From positions 39,171,546-39,235,545 of the forward strand of contig NC_044559.1 of the NCBI RefSeq assembly GCF_007565055.1: a stretch of 64,000 nucleotides of DNA, read 5' to 3'. Below the pieces are notes generated by a model, which saw only the letters and a program-made list of their open reading frames with translations, was not told where the DNA came from and made no database searches. This stretch comes from Rhinopithecus roxellana. Its lineage: Eukaryota > Chordata > Mammalia > Primates > Cercopithecidae. This document shows positions 11,901 to 22,660 of this stretch, piece by piece. Each line of letters starts with the position of its first letter. Position 1 is the first letter of the stretch. The position numbers and the translations under genes were made by a program.

Positions 11901-13184
11901 GTTCTTTGTGGATTCTCCACGTTGTTTTCCATAGAGGTTGAACTCATATACATTCCCACTACCAGTGTACAAGCATTCTCTTTTCCCCACATCCTTGCCA
12001 ACTCTGTTGTTTTTTGACTTTTTTAATAATAGCCATTCTGACTGGTGCAAGATGATATCTTGCTGTTGCTTTAATTTGTATTCTGTGATAATTAATGCTG
12101 TTGAGCATTTTTTCCATATGTTTTTTGGCTGATGTATATCTTCTCTCTGCTTATGTCCTTTGCCAAGTTTGTATTGGGGTTATTTGGTTTTTTTCCTTGT
12201 TGAGTTGTTCGAGTTTCTCGTAGTTTCTGAATATTAGCCCTTTGTCAGATGTGTAGTTTGCAAATATTTTTTCCCATCCTTAGGTTGTCTGTTCACCTTG
12301 TTGATTCTTTTGCTGTGCAAAAGCTTTTTAGTTTAATTAAGTCCCAATTTGTCTATTTTTGTTGTTGTGTTTGCTTTTGAGAACTTGGTCATAAATTCTT
12401 TGCCTAGGCCAATGTCCAGAACAAGTTTTCCTTGGTTTTCTTCTAGGATTTTCATAGTTTCAGATCTTACCTTTAGGTCTTTAATCCACTTTGAGTCAAT
12501 TTTTGTAGATGGTGACAAGTATGGGTCCAGCTTCATCCTTCTACATATGGCTATCCAATTGTCCCAGCACCATGTATTGCGTAGGATGTCCTTTCCCCAG
12601 TATACATTTTTGTTGACTTTGTCTGAGATCAGTTGGCTGCAGATATATAGCTTTATTTCTGGGTTCTCTCATCTGTTCCACTGATCTATGTATTTTTATA
12701 TCAGTACTGTGCTGTTTGGGTTACTATGATCTTGTAGTAAAATTTGAAGTCAGGTAATGTGATGCCTCCAGCTTTGCTCTTTTTGCTTAGGATTATTTTA
12801 GCTATTTGGGCTTTTTTTTTTTGTTTGTTTGTTTCATATCAATTTTAGAATAGTTTTTTCTAATTCTGTGATAAATGACATTGGTAATTTAATAGGAATT
12901 CTGTTGAATCTATAAATTATTTGGGCAGTATGATCATTTTAATTGTATTGATTCTTCCAATTCTTGGCACAGGATATTATTCCATTTGTTTGTGTCATCT
13001 ATCATTTCTCATCAGTGTTTTGTAGTTCTCCTTATAGAGATCTTTCACCTCCTTGGTTAAATATATTTTTTTGGTAGCTAATGTAATTGGGATTGCCTTC
13101 TCAATTTGGTCCTCTGCTAGACTGTTATTGGGGTATAGAAATGCTACTTATTTCTATATGTAAATTCCCAAAACCTTACCATAT

Positions 13185-13869
13185 TCAGTCTTTTGTAATA
13201 AGATATAGTAAGAGGAAGTAAGCATGATGGTGGAGGAATAAACAATGTGCAGGGGCAAGGAGGATGGAATGTTGAACTCTGCCTGGCGGACTCTGGGCTG
13301 GCATCTTAGGAGGTGATATTTGAGCTTAGTCCTTACGAGTAAACAGCAGTTGCCCCTGAGGCAGCTCATTTCCTTTTTGAAAAGTCCTTCCTTACATTGA
13401 ATAAAAATGTGTGCTTCATTAATTTTTACTTAAACTCTGAATGGTCATTATAACCCTAACCAATGACTCTTGAGGACTTTGATCTCAATGGGTGGAAAGA
13501 CACCAGGAATGTATAAAGCTTGCTTTCAGTAAGTCTCTGCCTTATGGAGGGTCCTTTGAAAGGAATGTACAGAATATTCTCATTTCCTGGATAATAAATT
13601 CCTAAATACGAATTTTTAGGGATCACCAGAGGAAACTACTAGCTAGTTAATACTTCAGCAAGCATGCATTCTTAGGCAAATGGCCCATCTTCCTGCTCCA
13701 GGCTTCTGGATAGCTCTCTCCTGCATGCAGGAGGAAGATGGGGAGATACAAAAGCAATGAGATCATGTGCAAAGTGTGAAGAGCCAGTTCCTTGATCTAG
13801 AAATCTAGGCGATATCAGGGACCCCTCTCCTGCATAATCTGTCACCACTTCCTGTTAACTCTAACCTTG
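13185..13869. other. Unique sequence with a possible L2-class scrap
   Basis: The first part (13190-13345) resembles the ancient segment interrupted by the L1. The rest is unique, with no exon recognised. Confidence 0.4.
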
Positions 13870-14712
13870 CCTGGGCTCCAGCCACTTTTTCTGTCCCCTA
13901 TGCCCCCAGTGTCTCTTCCATGAATGATTGCAACAGGCTCCTGCCTGCTCTCCATTGTTTCCATTCATTCATGTCTTTCTCTAGCCATTCTCCTTTCAAA
14001 TAGTCGGGGATGCTAAAAAATGCAAATTTGATCATGTCACCCCAGCTAGAAGCCCTTCAATGCCTTCCCATGACCTGAAAATCAAGCCCAACCCATTTTA
14101 TATACTTTATAAGCCCTGTAGATGCTGGCCTCACCAACCTCTTCAAACACTTTCAAACCACTCACACCTTTGCTCTCTCACACCTACTGCCCCCACTATT
14201 AGACTTTTCTTAGTCTTTTGAACACAGTGGGGCTCTACCTCATGCAGACTTTTCTCCTTGCCTAAAATACACAAAACCTCCCTTCCCCTTCCTCCATCTG
14301 CCACTTCTTCTGCCTCCAAACATTCAAACAGCTTCCTCTTGCATTCACCATGCTTTCTCTCTCACACACACACAGGCAGGCGTGCACACACACACACACA
14401 CACACACCCCTCCTTAGCTCACTCAAGTCTCAATTTTCCTCCATGGTTTGATTTAAATGGCACTTCCATCAGGAAGCCAGTTCCTTCCTAACTTCCTTGG
14501 TCCCCCTCCCATCGTAAGCTACCCCAGTGCCCCTGCATTTCTGCTTCCAAACAATCATCACTCTAGATTGTAATTCTTTGGTTAATGCTTGTACCCCCAG
14601 CTAGACCAAGCACTCAACAAGAGCAAGCACTGGGTCTCACTTGCTTAATTTTGTGTCTCTAAACTGACACATAGTAAGCCCTCAGTAAATATTTATTGAA
14701 TGAAATAATAAG
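13870..14712 (+). repeat. L2 LINE, 3' portion
   Basis: A long L2 stretch: GATTGCAACAGGCTCCTGCC, AATTTGATCATGTCACCCC, AGAAGCCCTTCAATGCCTTC, TTGATTTAAATGGCACTTCC, AGGAAGCCAGTTCCTTCCTA, ending ACACATAGTAAGCCCTCAGT and AAATATTTATTGAATGAAAT. A CA repeat has expanded within it. Confidence 0.88.
14362..14408. repeat. (CA)n microsatellite, interrupted
   Basis: Two CA blocks (14362-14373 and about 14385-14408) separated by GGCAGGCGTG, lying inside the L2. Confidence 0.93.
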
Positions 14713-15312
14713 TGACCCAAATTATTGACACAAACTTGTAAACTATTTGGGAAAAAACAACTATTTGGGTAAACTCAGAGGGTGATTAGATTTTTCCATG
14801 AGAGAAACTGAAAGGCAGGAGAGTTTCCCACTTTTTCAAGAAATTGAATCTAGGGGAAGAAACAGCCTGTTAGAAGCCAGAGATGGAGCCTGTTTAGGGC
14901 ACTGCAGTGCAATGCTTTGGAAACTGGGAAGGGACACCCCACCCAAAGGAACTGTTGTTATTATTTACCAAGAGCAGATTTTTTTGATCTGCTCCCTTTG
15001 TATGGGGGCAAAGAGTGATCTATAGAGAGGACAACTGAATGACAAAGCCAGGGCTTGAAAGGTGGCCTTTTGTCCAAACTCAGCTCCAGCATCTCTGAAG
15101 ACTCCTTGTTTTCTAATCTCTCGACCTGGCTTTCAGAGCCATCCAGAATCCATTCTTATCTGACTTTTCCTTTCCCTCTGTATTGCTCTTCATCAAATAT
15201 CCTTCACTTTGGTGAGTCAGCAAATCAACAGATGGAAATACACCAGGCACCTTTTTGTATAAGACTCTATATTAACAGCTTTAGGAAATTCGAAGAAGAA
15301 CCACTGAGCCAG
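14713..15312. other. Unique sequence
   Basis: No repeat or exon recognised. Confidence 0.5.
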
Positions 15313-15314
15313 TG

Positions 15315-15565
15315 AGACCACCAGCCCTGAAATCTGATGGCTTGAATTCGGCTTCCTACTTTGTGTTTTTGTAGATATGTGATCAGAGCAGGTTACTGAA
15401 CCTCTTAGAGCTTATTTGGTATATGTTTCCTCATAGAGTTGTTGTGAAGACCAGATGAGATAATTTATGTATTATCTCATATAGTTGATATGAGATATCA
15501 AATTGGCTGGCTCCACAGGTCATAGTAAGAGCTTGGTAAGTGTTAGTGTTGTCATTGTCATCATC
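15315..15565 (+). repeat. MIR SINE, nearly full length
   Basis: TGGCTTGAATTCGGCTTCCT, GAGCAGGTTACTGAACCTCT, TTGTTGTGAAGACCAGATGA and TCATAGTAAGAGCTTGGTAA follow the sense MIR in order. Two overlapping short hairpins sit near 15457-15495. Confidence 0.85.
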
Positions 15566-16039
15566 ACCATCGTTCTGCACAATTCCTCCCTTCAGCTGGA
15601 GATTCAAGTCATAGGCACATAGAAAACAGCTAACAGCACAAGAGAGTATGTGCTCTCCAAATGGCACACTATTTTTTCTCTCCGCTTTCTCACTTCCCTC
15701 TCCTCCCATTCTTTCCTTCTCTCTCCTTTCAAAGCCAAGAAACACAGCCTGATCAATTTGTTTCTTTTCCACGAAGCTCTCTCAACCTTTACATTGATAG
15801 CAGTCTCGCTCGCTCTCCTCTGAATTCATGGTCTGAGTCATCCATTTAATTTTTAATCACACGTTACCTTTTATATCTCCTTCAGATCTTGTTTTTCCCA
15901 AATATGAGCTTATTGAGGACATGGAAGGGTCTTGGTTTTGTTTGTATCCTCCACTAATCAGAAGCAAACATTTCTGGAGCACCTGTGTGAGAGATGATAA
16001 TGTGTGTTGTGGGCACACCAAGTGCCAGGGCAGAGTTTA
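15566..16039. other. Mostly unique, pyrimidine-rich then mixed
   Basis: A C/T-rich stretch lies at 15660-15730. A weak L2-like 3' scrap may lie at 15880-15960 (TGAGGACATGGAAGGGTCTT). No gene seen. Confidence 0.4.
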
Positions 16040-16380
16040 ACTGGATAGATATTCAGTATTTGGCAATAGATTGGTCTAATATTGTTTTATAAGAGGGTAA
16101 AAAGCTCACACCCGCTTTTGCAAGGAATTAAATTATTTAAGCACCAAGACTATGTAGCTTAAAGCAAGTAGTCAATTAGGTTACTTAAATTAATTTTTGG
16201 CAGCAGCTAATTGGAGCCTGGAGTCTTTTGTCTTTAAATAGCTAATCCAACACAACAAAATAAAATGATTAAGTATTTCTTAAACAATATTATTCTAAGA
16301 CTTAAAATATAGGATTTAATTAAATTTGAGTTGTTAATCTTTTTATAGAAATTAATTTCAAATAGTTCATTTTAAAAAGG
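16040..16380. promoter_or_regulatory. AT-rich candidate conserved non-coding block
   Basis: Not a recognised repeat. It is dense in TAAT/ATTA cores of the homeodomain type (for example AATTAAATTATTTAAGCACC, CAGCTAATTGGAGCC, ATAGCTAATCC, TTTAATTAAATTTG). Sequences of this texture are common in developmental enhancers, but that is inference; conservation cannot be measured here. Confidence 0.25.
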
Positions 16381-16834
16381 GGGGGGCCATGCATTCCTCA
16401 GGATTCTGACTGTGAACATTCCTCACTCAGGCCACCAATTCCTATAATATCTGGGGGCCAGAATAGGGGATGTCCTGGATACTTCCAAATGGCAAGATTT
16501 GGAATTCAGTCTTCTAACCTAGCCATGGTTTCATATTCCAGGTATGTCAACTTTTCAAACATAAATAAAACCCAGCCTCTTTCCCAGGGTCACTGAGTGG
16601 ATCTGAAATTTGTAAATGATCGATGCTTTAAAGGAATAATGTTGATCCCATCATTTATTTCTAAGATAAGATGAAATTCATAATTCTGAATTGTACATGA
16701 GCATAAAGGCCAAATATAACCAAGCACATAAAAACCACAGGTTTGCCCACTCACCTCCACACCTCCGCTCACAAACACACATGCATGTGCCCACACAGAG
16801 TTCCCTCTAAAGTCTCCCTTCACCTTCCAAGATG
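16381..16834. other. Unique sequence
   Basis: Begins with a run of G (16379-16387). No repeat or exon recognised. Confidence 0.5.
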
Positions 16835-16837
16835 AGT

Positions 16838-17070
16838 CAGTCTCTGTATTGGAAAGACCTCAGGCTTTGGAGTCAGATGGAGCTGGAATTGAAGACTTTT
16901 CTGCAATTAACCATTTGTGGTGAAATTACTTACTGCCCCTAAATGAACCTTGGTTTCCTCAGCTGTAAAAAGGATGTAACAATACTTGTCTCATAGGTAT
17001 ATTTGAAGATTAAATGTGGTAATAAAATTAAAATGCTAATATAGTATCTAAGTACTCAATAAATGTCACT
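16838..17070 (+). repeat. MIR SINE, full length
   Basis: Runs from GAAAGACCTCAGGCTTTGGA and GTCAGATGGAGCTGGAATTG through CTTGGTTTCCTCAGCTGTAA and GAAGATTAAATGTGGTAATA to AAGTACTCAATAAATGTCAC. Confidence 0.92.
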
Positions 17071-17094
17071 TTTTTCCCAGATCCCCCTAAACAG

Positions 17095-17288
17095 AATGAA
17101 CTTCTCCTTCCAGTACAATCCCACTGCTCTTAGGATAGATTAAAATTCTTAAATTCTCTGATAGAGTTTAACATGTGGTATTTTAATTTTTTAATGCATT
17201 TATGTTTTTCCTCAGCTAAGGTTTGGGCTTTACCTTATTATTCCCAACGTTTAGCACAGTGCCTGTCCCCCAGTTGAATGAATGGGTG
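17095..17288 (+). repeat. L2 LINE fragment
   Basis: ACTGCTCTTAGGATAGATTA and TTTAGCACAGTGCCTGTCCC with a GAATGAATGG tail match two adjacent parts of the L2 3' region, with internal decay. Confidence 0.6.
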
Positions 17289-18081
17289 GAAGACAAGATG
17301 AATGGGCAAAACTTCTCTTATAGCAAGCAGATTCAAATTGCATAATTTTTTTTTTCACTTTTATTTGGAAGTAGGAATGTCTGAAAGATGGCGAGTAAAT
17401 AGAAATTGAAATGAAGAAAATGTGTAGAAAAACTCATCAATAGAATAATGAGCTATGCTAGAATATTCATATTGTAGTTTAAGTTTGTAGCAAACATGTC
17501 AGCTAATAGAAAACATAAAGGGAAGCAACAGTAGGGGAACTTGCATTCATTCTGATAGAGACACATGCAATCGAAATGCTACAAGCTTCAAGGAACTTAT
17601 GCTAGGCATAAAGTGAGGGACTAGAAAGAAGCAAGCTGCAAGCCACAGCTCTCCTCTCAGAGGTGCTGCAGGCCAGAGGAAATCTTGGCAGATTGCCCTA
17701 ATTTGTAGGAGGCAGAGCAGAATGTGAAGGTGGATGGGGAAAAGCGAGATATTCTGCAACCCATAGTACTGTTTAGAGCCTAGAACATTCAGAGGTTTAA
17801 TGAAAGTAAAGTTCTTTGAAGATCATGGAGAATCCTTACTGGTCTGGATGAATTACTTGCTTTCAAAGATAAAGAAAGGGGAACTTCTCCACAGGTTGGG
17901 AGTGGCACAGGGAAATCCAACCAGTCTCAGACTTGGCCACAGCAGCATTCACTGCCAGAGGAAGATGGAACGGTGTTCAGCATGATCCAAGAGCAAGAAA
18001 GACCCATGAATACTACACCCATCGAAACTCTCTGGAACCAGGCAGATATTGGAACCCCAGAGCCCCTCTTAAAAAAAATAG
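17289..18081. other. Unique sequence
   Basis: No repeat or exon recognised. Confidence 0.5.
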
Positions 18082-18089
18082 TCATGATG

Positions 18090-18378
18090 GGCCGGGCGCG
18101 GTGGCTCACGCCTGTAATCCCAGCACTTCGGGTGGCCGAGGCGGGCAGATCACGAAGTTACGAGATTGAGACCATCCTGGTAACGCAGAGAAACCCCGTT
18201 TCTACTAAAAATACAAAAAATTAGCCGGTCGTGGTGGCGGTGGCCTGTAGTCCCATCTACTCGCGGAGGCTGAGGCAGGACAATGGCGTGAACCCAGGAG
18301 GCGGAGCTTGCAGTGAGCCGAGATCGAGCCACTGCACTCCAGCCTGGGCGACAGAGCAACTCCATCTAAAAAAAAAAA
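18090..18378 (+). mobile_element. AluY
   Basis: Full-length dimeric Alu from GGCCGGGCGCGGTGGCTCAC to an A-tail, with Y-type features (AATGGCGTGAACCCAGGAGG, GCGGAGCTTGCAGTGAGCCG). Flanked by TCATGATG at 18082-18089 and 18383-18390, a probable short target duplication. Several private substitutions. Confidence 0.95.
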
Positions 18379-18390
18379 GTACTCATGATG

Positions 18391-19421
18391 AAATCTAGCC
18401 CACCAAGATGACTCAAAATAAAGATTTCAAGCACAGAGAATTGATGGTAAAAGGATGGGCCAAGCCCTTTTAGAAACAGAAGTAAAACGAAACGCCACAG
18501 TACAGATGACCTCTTATGCAGATGTCCCTAAGGTATCTACGAAACCTTCCTGAAAAACCAAAAGCGAAACCAGAAGAATCCTCCCCAAACAAACCGAGAA
18601 CCTTGAAGATGTTCTACAGCTAAGAAAGGAACTTATAAATCACTTAAATAAAGAAGTATTGGTATGAATTAACTGCATTAAAAGTAAATAACTTTGTGAA
18701 TATAATTACAAATAAATGCAAATGTGATAACTTGTGAAAGGAAATATATATACTGTAAACAATGATTGGAGCAGAAAACGTTAATTATATGCTGCTTTCC
18801 TAATTCTGCATAAAGATGGAAAATGAGGACACCCATAGATAGTGTTTAATTATTAAAATCCAGAAACAGGAGGTCAGTCAAGTTTTTTTTTTTATTTTAA
18901 AACAACTGCTAATACTGTTTAAAATAAGCTGTATATATGCATTCCAAATTATTCGGAAAAAAAAAAAAAAGAAAGAAATCATGGTTCATACAGACAAAGA
19001 CAACACAAATGAAACTTCCCTGGGTTTTGTAGTTGTCCCTCTCTGCTGGGGCCATTTGGGTCCCTCAGTCGACCTTGCTATGAGACCCAAGTCCAGCTCC
19101 TTCCTGCATGTCCACATCTGGCCCTCAGGAACACACTGCCCATATCTGTTCACTGCCCAGTTCTGGAGGTTTAGGATGTCCCCCTGACTGTGCTGACCAC
19201 AGGCTGTCCCCGCAGGTAAGGGCACCCTCAGCCACAGGCTCTTGACTTAGTGTTTCCTGGGCAGAAAGCACACAGGGGTCCCAGTCAACCCCTCTGAGTG
19301 ATGGAGCAGCACTTACCTGTGGGGTGAGGGCGAACTGCACCCCCACCAACTATCTCCAAAGAAGTCCTAACCCCTGACTCGTCACCTGGAGGACTTCTTA
19401 GCCCTTTTCTAAATAAGAACA
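18391..19421. other. Unique sequence including a GC-richer block
   Basis: 18985-19380 is clearly more GC-rich than its surroundings and uses CC/GG runs, but has few CpG and no recognised exon. It contains CCGCAGGTAAGGGC, which resembles splice signals but has no coding context. Confidence 0.45.
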
Positions 19422-19600
19422 GTCCTTAAAGTGTGGTCCTCAGACCAGCAGCATCACCTGGGGACTTGTTAAAATGGCAGTTTCTCAGGCCTCCCTGCAG
19501 ATCTACTGAATCAAAAACTCTGGGGGTGGTCCCCCAATCTGTGTTGTAAGAAGCCCTCCAGGGCATTCTGACGCATGTGGGAGTTTGAGAACCACCGTTC
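19422..19600. mobile_element. MER5-type hAT-Charlie element
   Basis: AAGTGTGGTCCTCAGACCAG, CATCACCTGGGGACTTGTTA, GATCTACTGAATCAAAAACT, CAATCTGTGTTGTAAGAAGC and GTTTGAGAACCACCG match a near-complete MER5A-like non-autonomous element with its inverted termini. Confidence 0.85.
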
Positions 19601-20149
19601 CATCACAAGCGTGGAAGTGGGAGAGAGGCACGTGTGGGAATTTTGTGTCCATTGTTCCTCACCTCTTTGCAAGTCCCATGCAGGAGGCTGAGCAACTTAA
19701 TTTAGAATGTACGGATGCCAAAGCTCCAAAGTACCTAGAAGAGTCATGTAAAATAAAATTCAGTACAGACAAAGCATTAAATAGGAGGATACTTTTTTCA
19801 ACAAAAGATATATAACACAAAGTTTGTTAAATATAGGGAATATGGAACATAAATATATTAGTAGAGAAAATGTTTTACATATTTTTCTCAGTACTTTCTA
19901 TAAATAGATAATAATTTAGGGATCCGAACAATGTAATTATATGATTGACTTAATAGCTGTATGTAAAACTGTAACCTAAAAGAATGCCTTTTTGTGTGTG
20001 TGTACACCCATAAAACATTGACAGATATTGACTCTGTATTAGTTCCAAATGAAAACATCAATACATTTCTAAAAGTAGAAGTAGTATAGGCTACTTCCTC
20101 TGGCTACAATGCTATTAAATAAAAATGTTAATAGCAAATGCTTCAATCA
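19601..20149. other. Unique or unassigned AT-rich sequence
   Basis: No clear repeat. The end from about 20080 may already belong to the following old L1. Confidence 0.4.
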
Positions 20150-20713
20150 AAATTCTTATAAACTCTTGAAATTAAAAGTTCTATACTGATAACTTATGAG
20201 GTGTAAAGAAAATCAAAACCTTAATTTCAGCACTATATTAAAAAATGATAAAGTATAATTTATTCCAGGAATATATAATAGGTTTAATACTGAGAAATAC
20301 ATAACTATAATAGAGTGCATCAATTGATAAAATGATTAACATCATGTGGCCATCTCAACAGATACACAAAAAAAATTTGGCAAAAATAATAGTTATGCTT
20401 AATAACTCTTCCGAAACACTAGCCATCATCATATTAATGGTGCTATAGTAGAGGCATTTTCATTAAAATAGGGGAGAAAACAAAGATAGTCACTGGATGT
20501 CTTAGTTAGTGCAATAAAACAAAATTTTAAAAATGAGTTCATTAGAAACAATTTTCATCATTTATAAATGACACATTTATAAATTCTAAAATAATGGTCT
20601 GAAAAATCTATTACAATTAAGTTCAGTAAGAGACCTGATTGTAAAAGAAATATAAATATAGCTTTGCTTTATTTAGCAATATTTATTATGAAAGGATAAT
20701 AAAAGAAGCTCAT

Positions 20714-20746
20714 ATTATATATATATATATATATACACACACACAA
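20714..20746. repeat. (TA)n(CA)n compound microsatellite
   Basis: About ten TA units running directly into six CA units, inside the old L1. Confidence 0.93.
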
Positions 20747-21478
20747 ATATTTACTTGTGCAGAATCTATTTGATGCAAAACCACCAAACTTGAAGGGAGG
20801 CCTAAAGCAGACCTCAACAGATGGAGAGCAGTGCCTTGTTCCTGGGTTGGATGGTGCAAGATTGTACAGATAAGGACGCTTCTCAAGTTAATCAATAAAT
20901 AAAATGCAATTCCAATTAAATCCCAACAGCATTTGGGGTGGGAGGACTTAACATATTGATTTAAAATCCATTAGAAGAATAAATGCGTAAGAATAAACAA
21001 AAACAACTGATAGAAAAAGAAGAGGAAGTTGACCTCCCGGCTATTAAAATACACTGTGAAGCTCCAACAATTAGGAACGTGGCACCGAAATAGGCAAGAC
21101 AGATAAATAAACCAGAATAGCTAACTCAGAAAGAGATTGTATATGGAACAGAGTATATGTGAAAAGTTAGCACTATTTTAAAAAGTGGTATCAATGGTCC
21201 TGAATGAACTGCTAACTGTTATTTGAAAACATAAACTTAGATTCCTACCTTATGACATGTATCAAAATAAATTCTATCCATATTAAATATTTTATCCAAT
21301 AATATCAATATAGTGCTTATCATGTTTTGGATACTTAAAGTTATAAAAACATGAGGTGAGAATTTAGATGACTATTTAGAAAGATCTTGTGAAAACAATT
21401 AAAAGTTTGATAGGTGTGATTACATAAAAATTATAAGTTTCTAAAAGTCAATAAATAACCTAAATAAAAGTAAGAGCA

Positions 21479-21610
21479 CGGGAGGCTGAGGCAGGAGAAT
21501 GGCGTAAACCCGGGAGGCGGAGCTTGCAATGAGCTGAGATCCGGCCACTGCACTCCAGTCCGAGAGACAGAGCGAGACTCCGTCTCAAAAAAAAAAAAAA
21601 AAAGAAAAGC
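21479..21610 (+). mobile_element. 5'-truncated AluYR (Old World monkey type)
   Basis: Only the last part of the right monomer plus a poly(A) tail, about 130 bp. An exact 10-bp target duplication AGTAAGAGCA (21469-21478 and 21611-21620) shows it is a complete, 5'-truncated insertion event. GGCGTAAACCCGGG and GAGATCCGGCCACTGC mark the AluYR lineage of cercopithecids. Confidence 0.9.
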
Positions 21611-21966
21611 AGTAAGAGCAAACAGTAAACTGAAAAGATATTTTCAATCTGCATGACGGTCAAAGAGTTACCGAATCTAAAATAGAAAGAAATATTATTT
21701 ACAATCGAGTTAAAAAAAAAAAAAAAAACCTGAAACAACTCCAATAAAAGAGAGACCAAGGATATTAACAAACAATTCCATTGGAAAAAATAGAAATGGT
21801 TGATAGCATATTTTAAAACTTTTCAGCTTCCTAATAATCAAAGAAGTGCCATCAAAACACATTCTATTTTGCTTATTTTAATTGTAAAATAAAAATAGAA
21901 ATGTAAAAAGCATAATGTGAAAAATGTCTATGTATCTACCACCCAGAAATAACATTTTGTCATTTT

Positions 21967-21971
<5 letters not shown>

Positions 21972-22005
<34 letters not shown>

Positions 22006-22019
22006 TGTGTGTGTGTGTA
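21972..22019. repeat. (TG)n microsatellite
   Basis: About 24 TG units with a single TA interruption. Likely polymorphic. Confidence 0.95.
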
Positions 22020-22300
22020 TGAAAAAGAACATTACAAATGAAACTAAAAGCCTCTCAGGTCTATTATCTTTGTCCCTTGCTCCTGAGATACAGTCATTAA
22101 AAAGAACTTGGTGCAAATACTTTGAGTCTGTGTTTTAATACTATTACTATACAGCTGCTATATATAAAAAATGATACCTAGAATATCAGCTTGATGTTTT
22201 CTAAACTTCATAAATAAGTGCTATCATACTATATCTGACATTGTATGATCTTGCCTTTTTTTTACTTATTTTGTTTTTGAGATAAATTCATAATGGAGCA

Positions 22301-22660
22301 TGTATTAGTCCACTTTCACATTGCTGATAAAGATATACCCAAGACTGGGCAATTTATGAAAGAAAGAGATTTATTGGACTCACAGTTCCACATGGCTGGG
22401 GAGGTCTCACAATCATAGTGGAAGGTGAAAGGCACATCTGACATAGCAGCAGACAAAAGAAGAGAGCTTGTGTAGGGAAACTCCCCTTTTTAAAATTATC
22501 AGATCTCCTGAGACTCATTCACTATCATGAGAACAGAATAGGAAAGACCTGCCCCCATAATTCAATCACCTGCCACTGGGTTCCTCCCAGGACACCTGGG
22601 AATTGTGGGAATTTTAATTCAAGATGAGATTTGGGTGGGGACACAGCTAAAACCATATCA
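22301..22660 (-). mobile_element. MST/THE1-type MaLR solo LTR
   Basis: 360 bp, TGTATTAGTCCACTTTCACA to AACCATATCA, with ATACCCAAGACTGGGCAATT, CAGTTCCACATGGCTGGGGA and GAGATTTGGGTGGGGACACA. Flanked by GAGCA and GAACA, a 5-bp target duplication with one change. No internal MaLR sequence, so it is a solo LTR. Confidence 0.93.

Larger units (their letters stand above)
10955..13180 (-). mobile_element. 5'-truncated antisense L1 (older primate class), split by an LTR
   Basis: The antisense L1 3' end begins with a T-rich tract at 10955. It continues after the MST LTR at 11433 and runs into ORF2. Landmarks are AGTTCCATCCATGTCACTAC, ATTCTGACTGGTGCAAGATG, TTGCTGTGCAAAAGCTTTTT and TTGAAGTCAGGTAATGTGAT. 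Minus-strand translation at 12333-12536 gives ORF2 C-terminal-like protein, but the frame is broken. It is an L1PB/L1MA-like age class, not active. The right edge is uncertain (13150-13180). Confidence 0.9.
20150..21870 (+). mobile_element. Old L1 (L1M class), decayed ORF2 and 3' part
   Basis: Degenerate sense L1 ORF2: TTTATTCCAGGAATATATAA, CCATCTCAACAGATACACAA, ATGCAATTCCAATTAAATCC then CAACAGCATTTGGGG, and a TTCCTAATAATCAAAGAAGT 3' segment. Heavily diverged and frame-broken. Interrupted by a TA/CA microsatellite and by a truncated AluYR. Edges are approximate. Confidence 0.75.
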
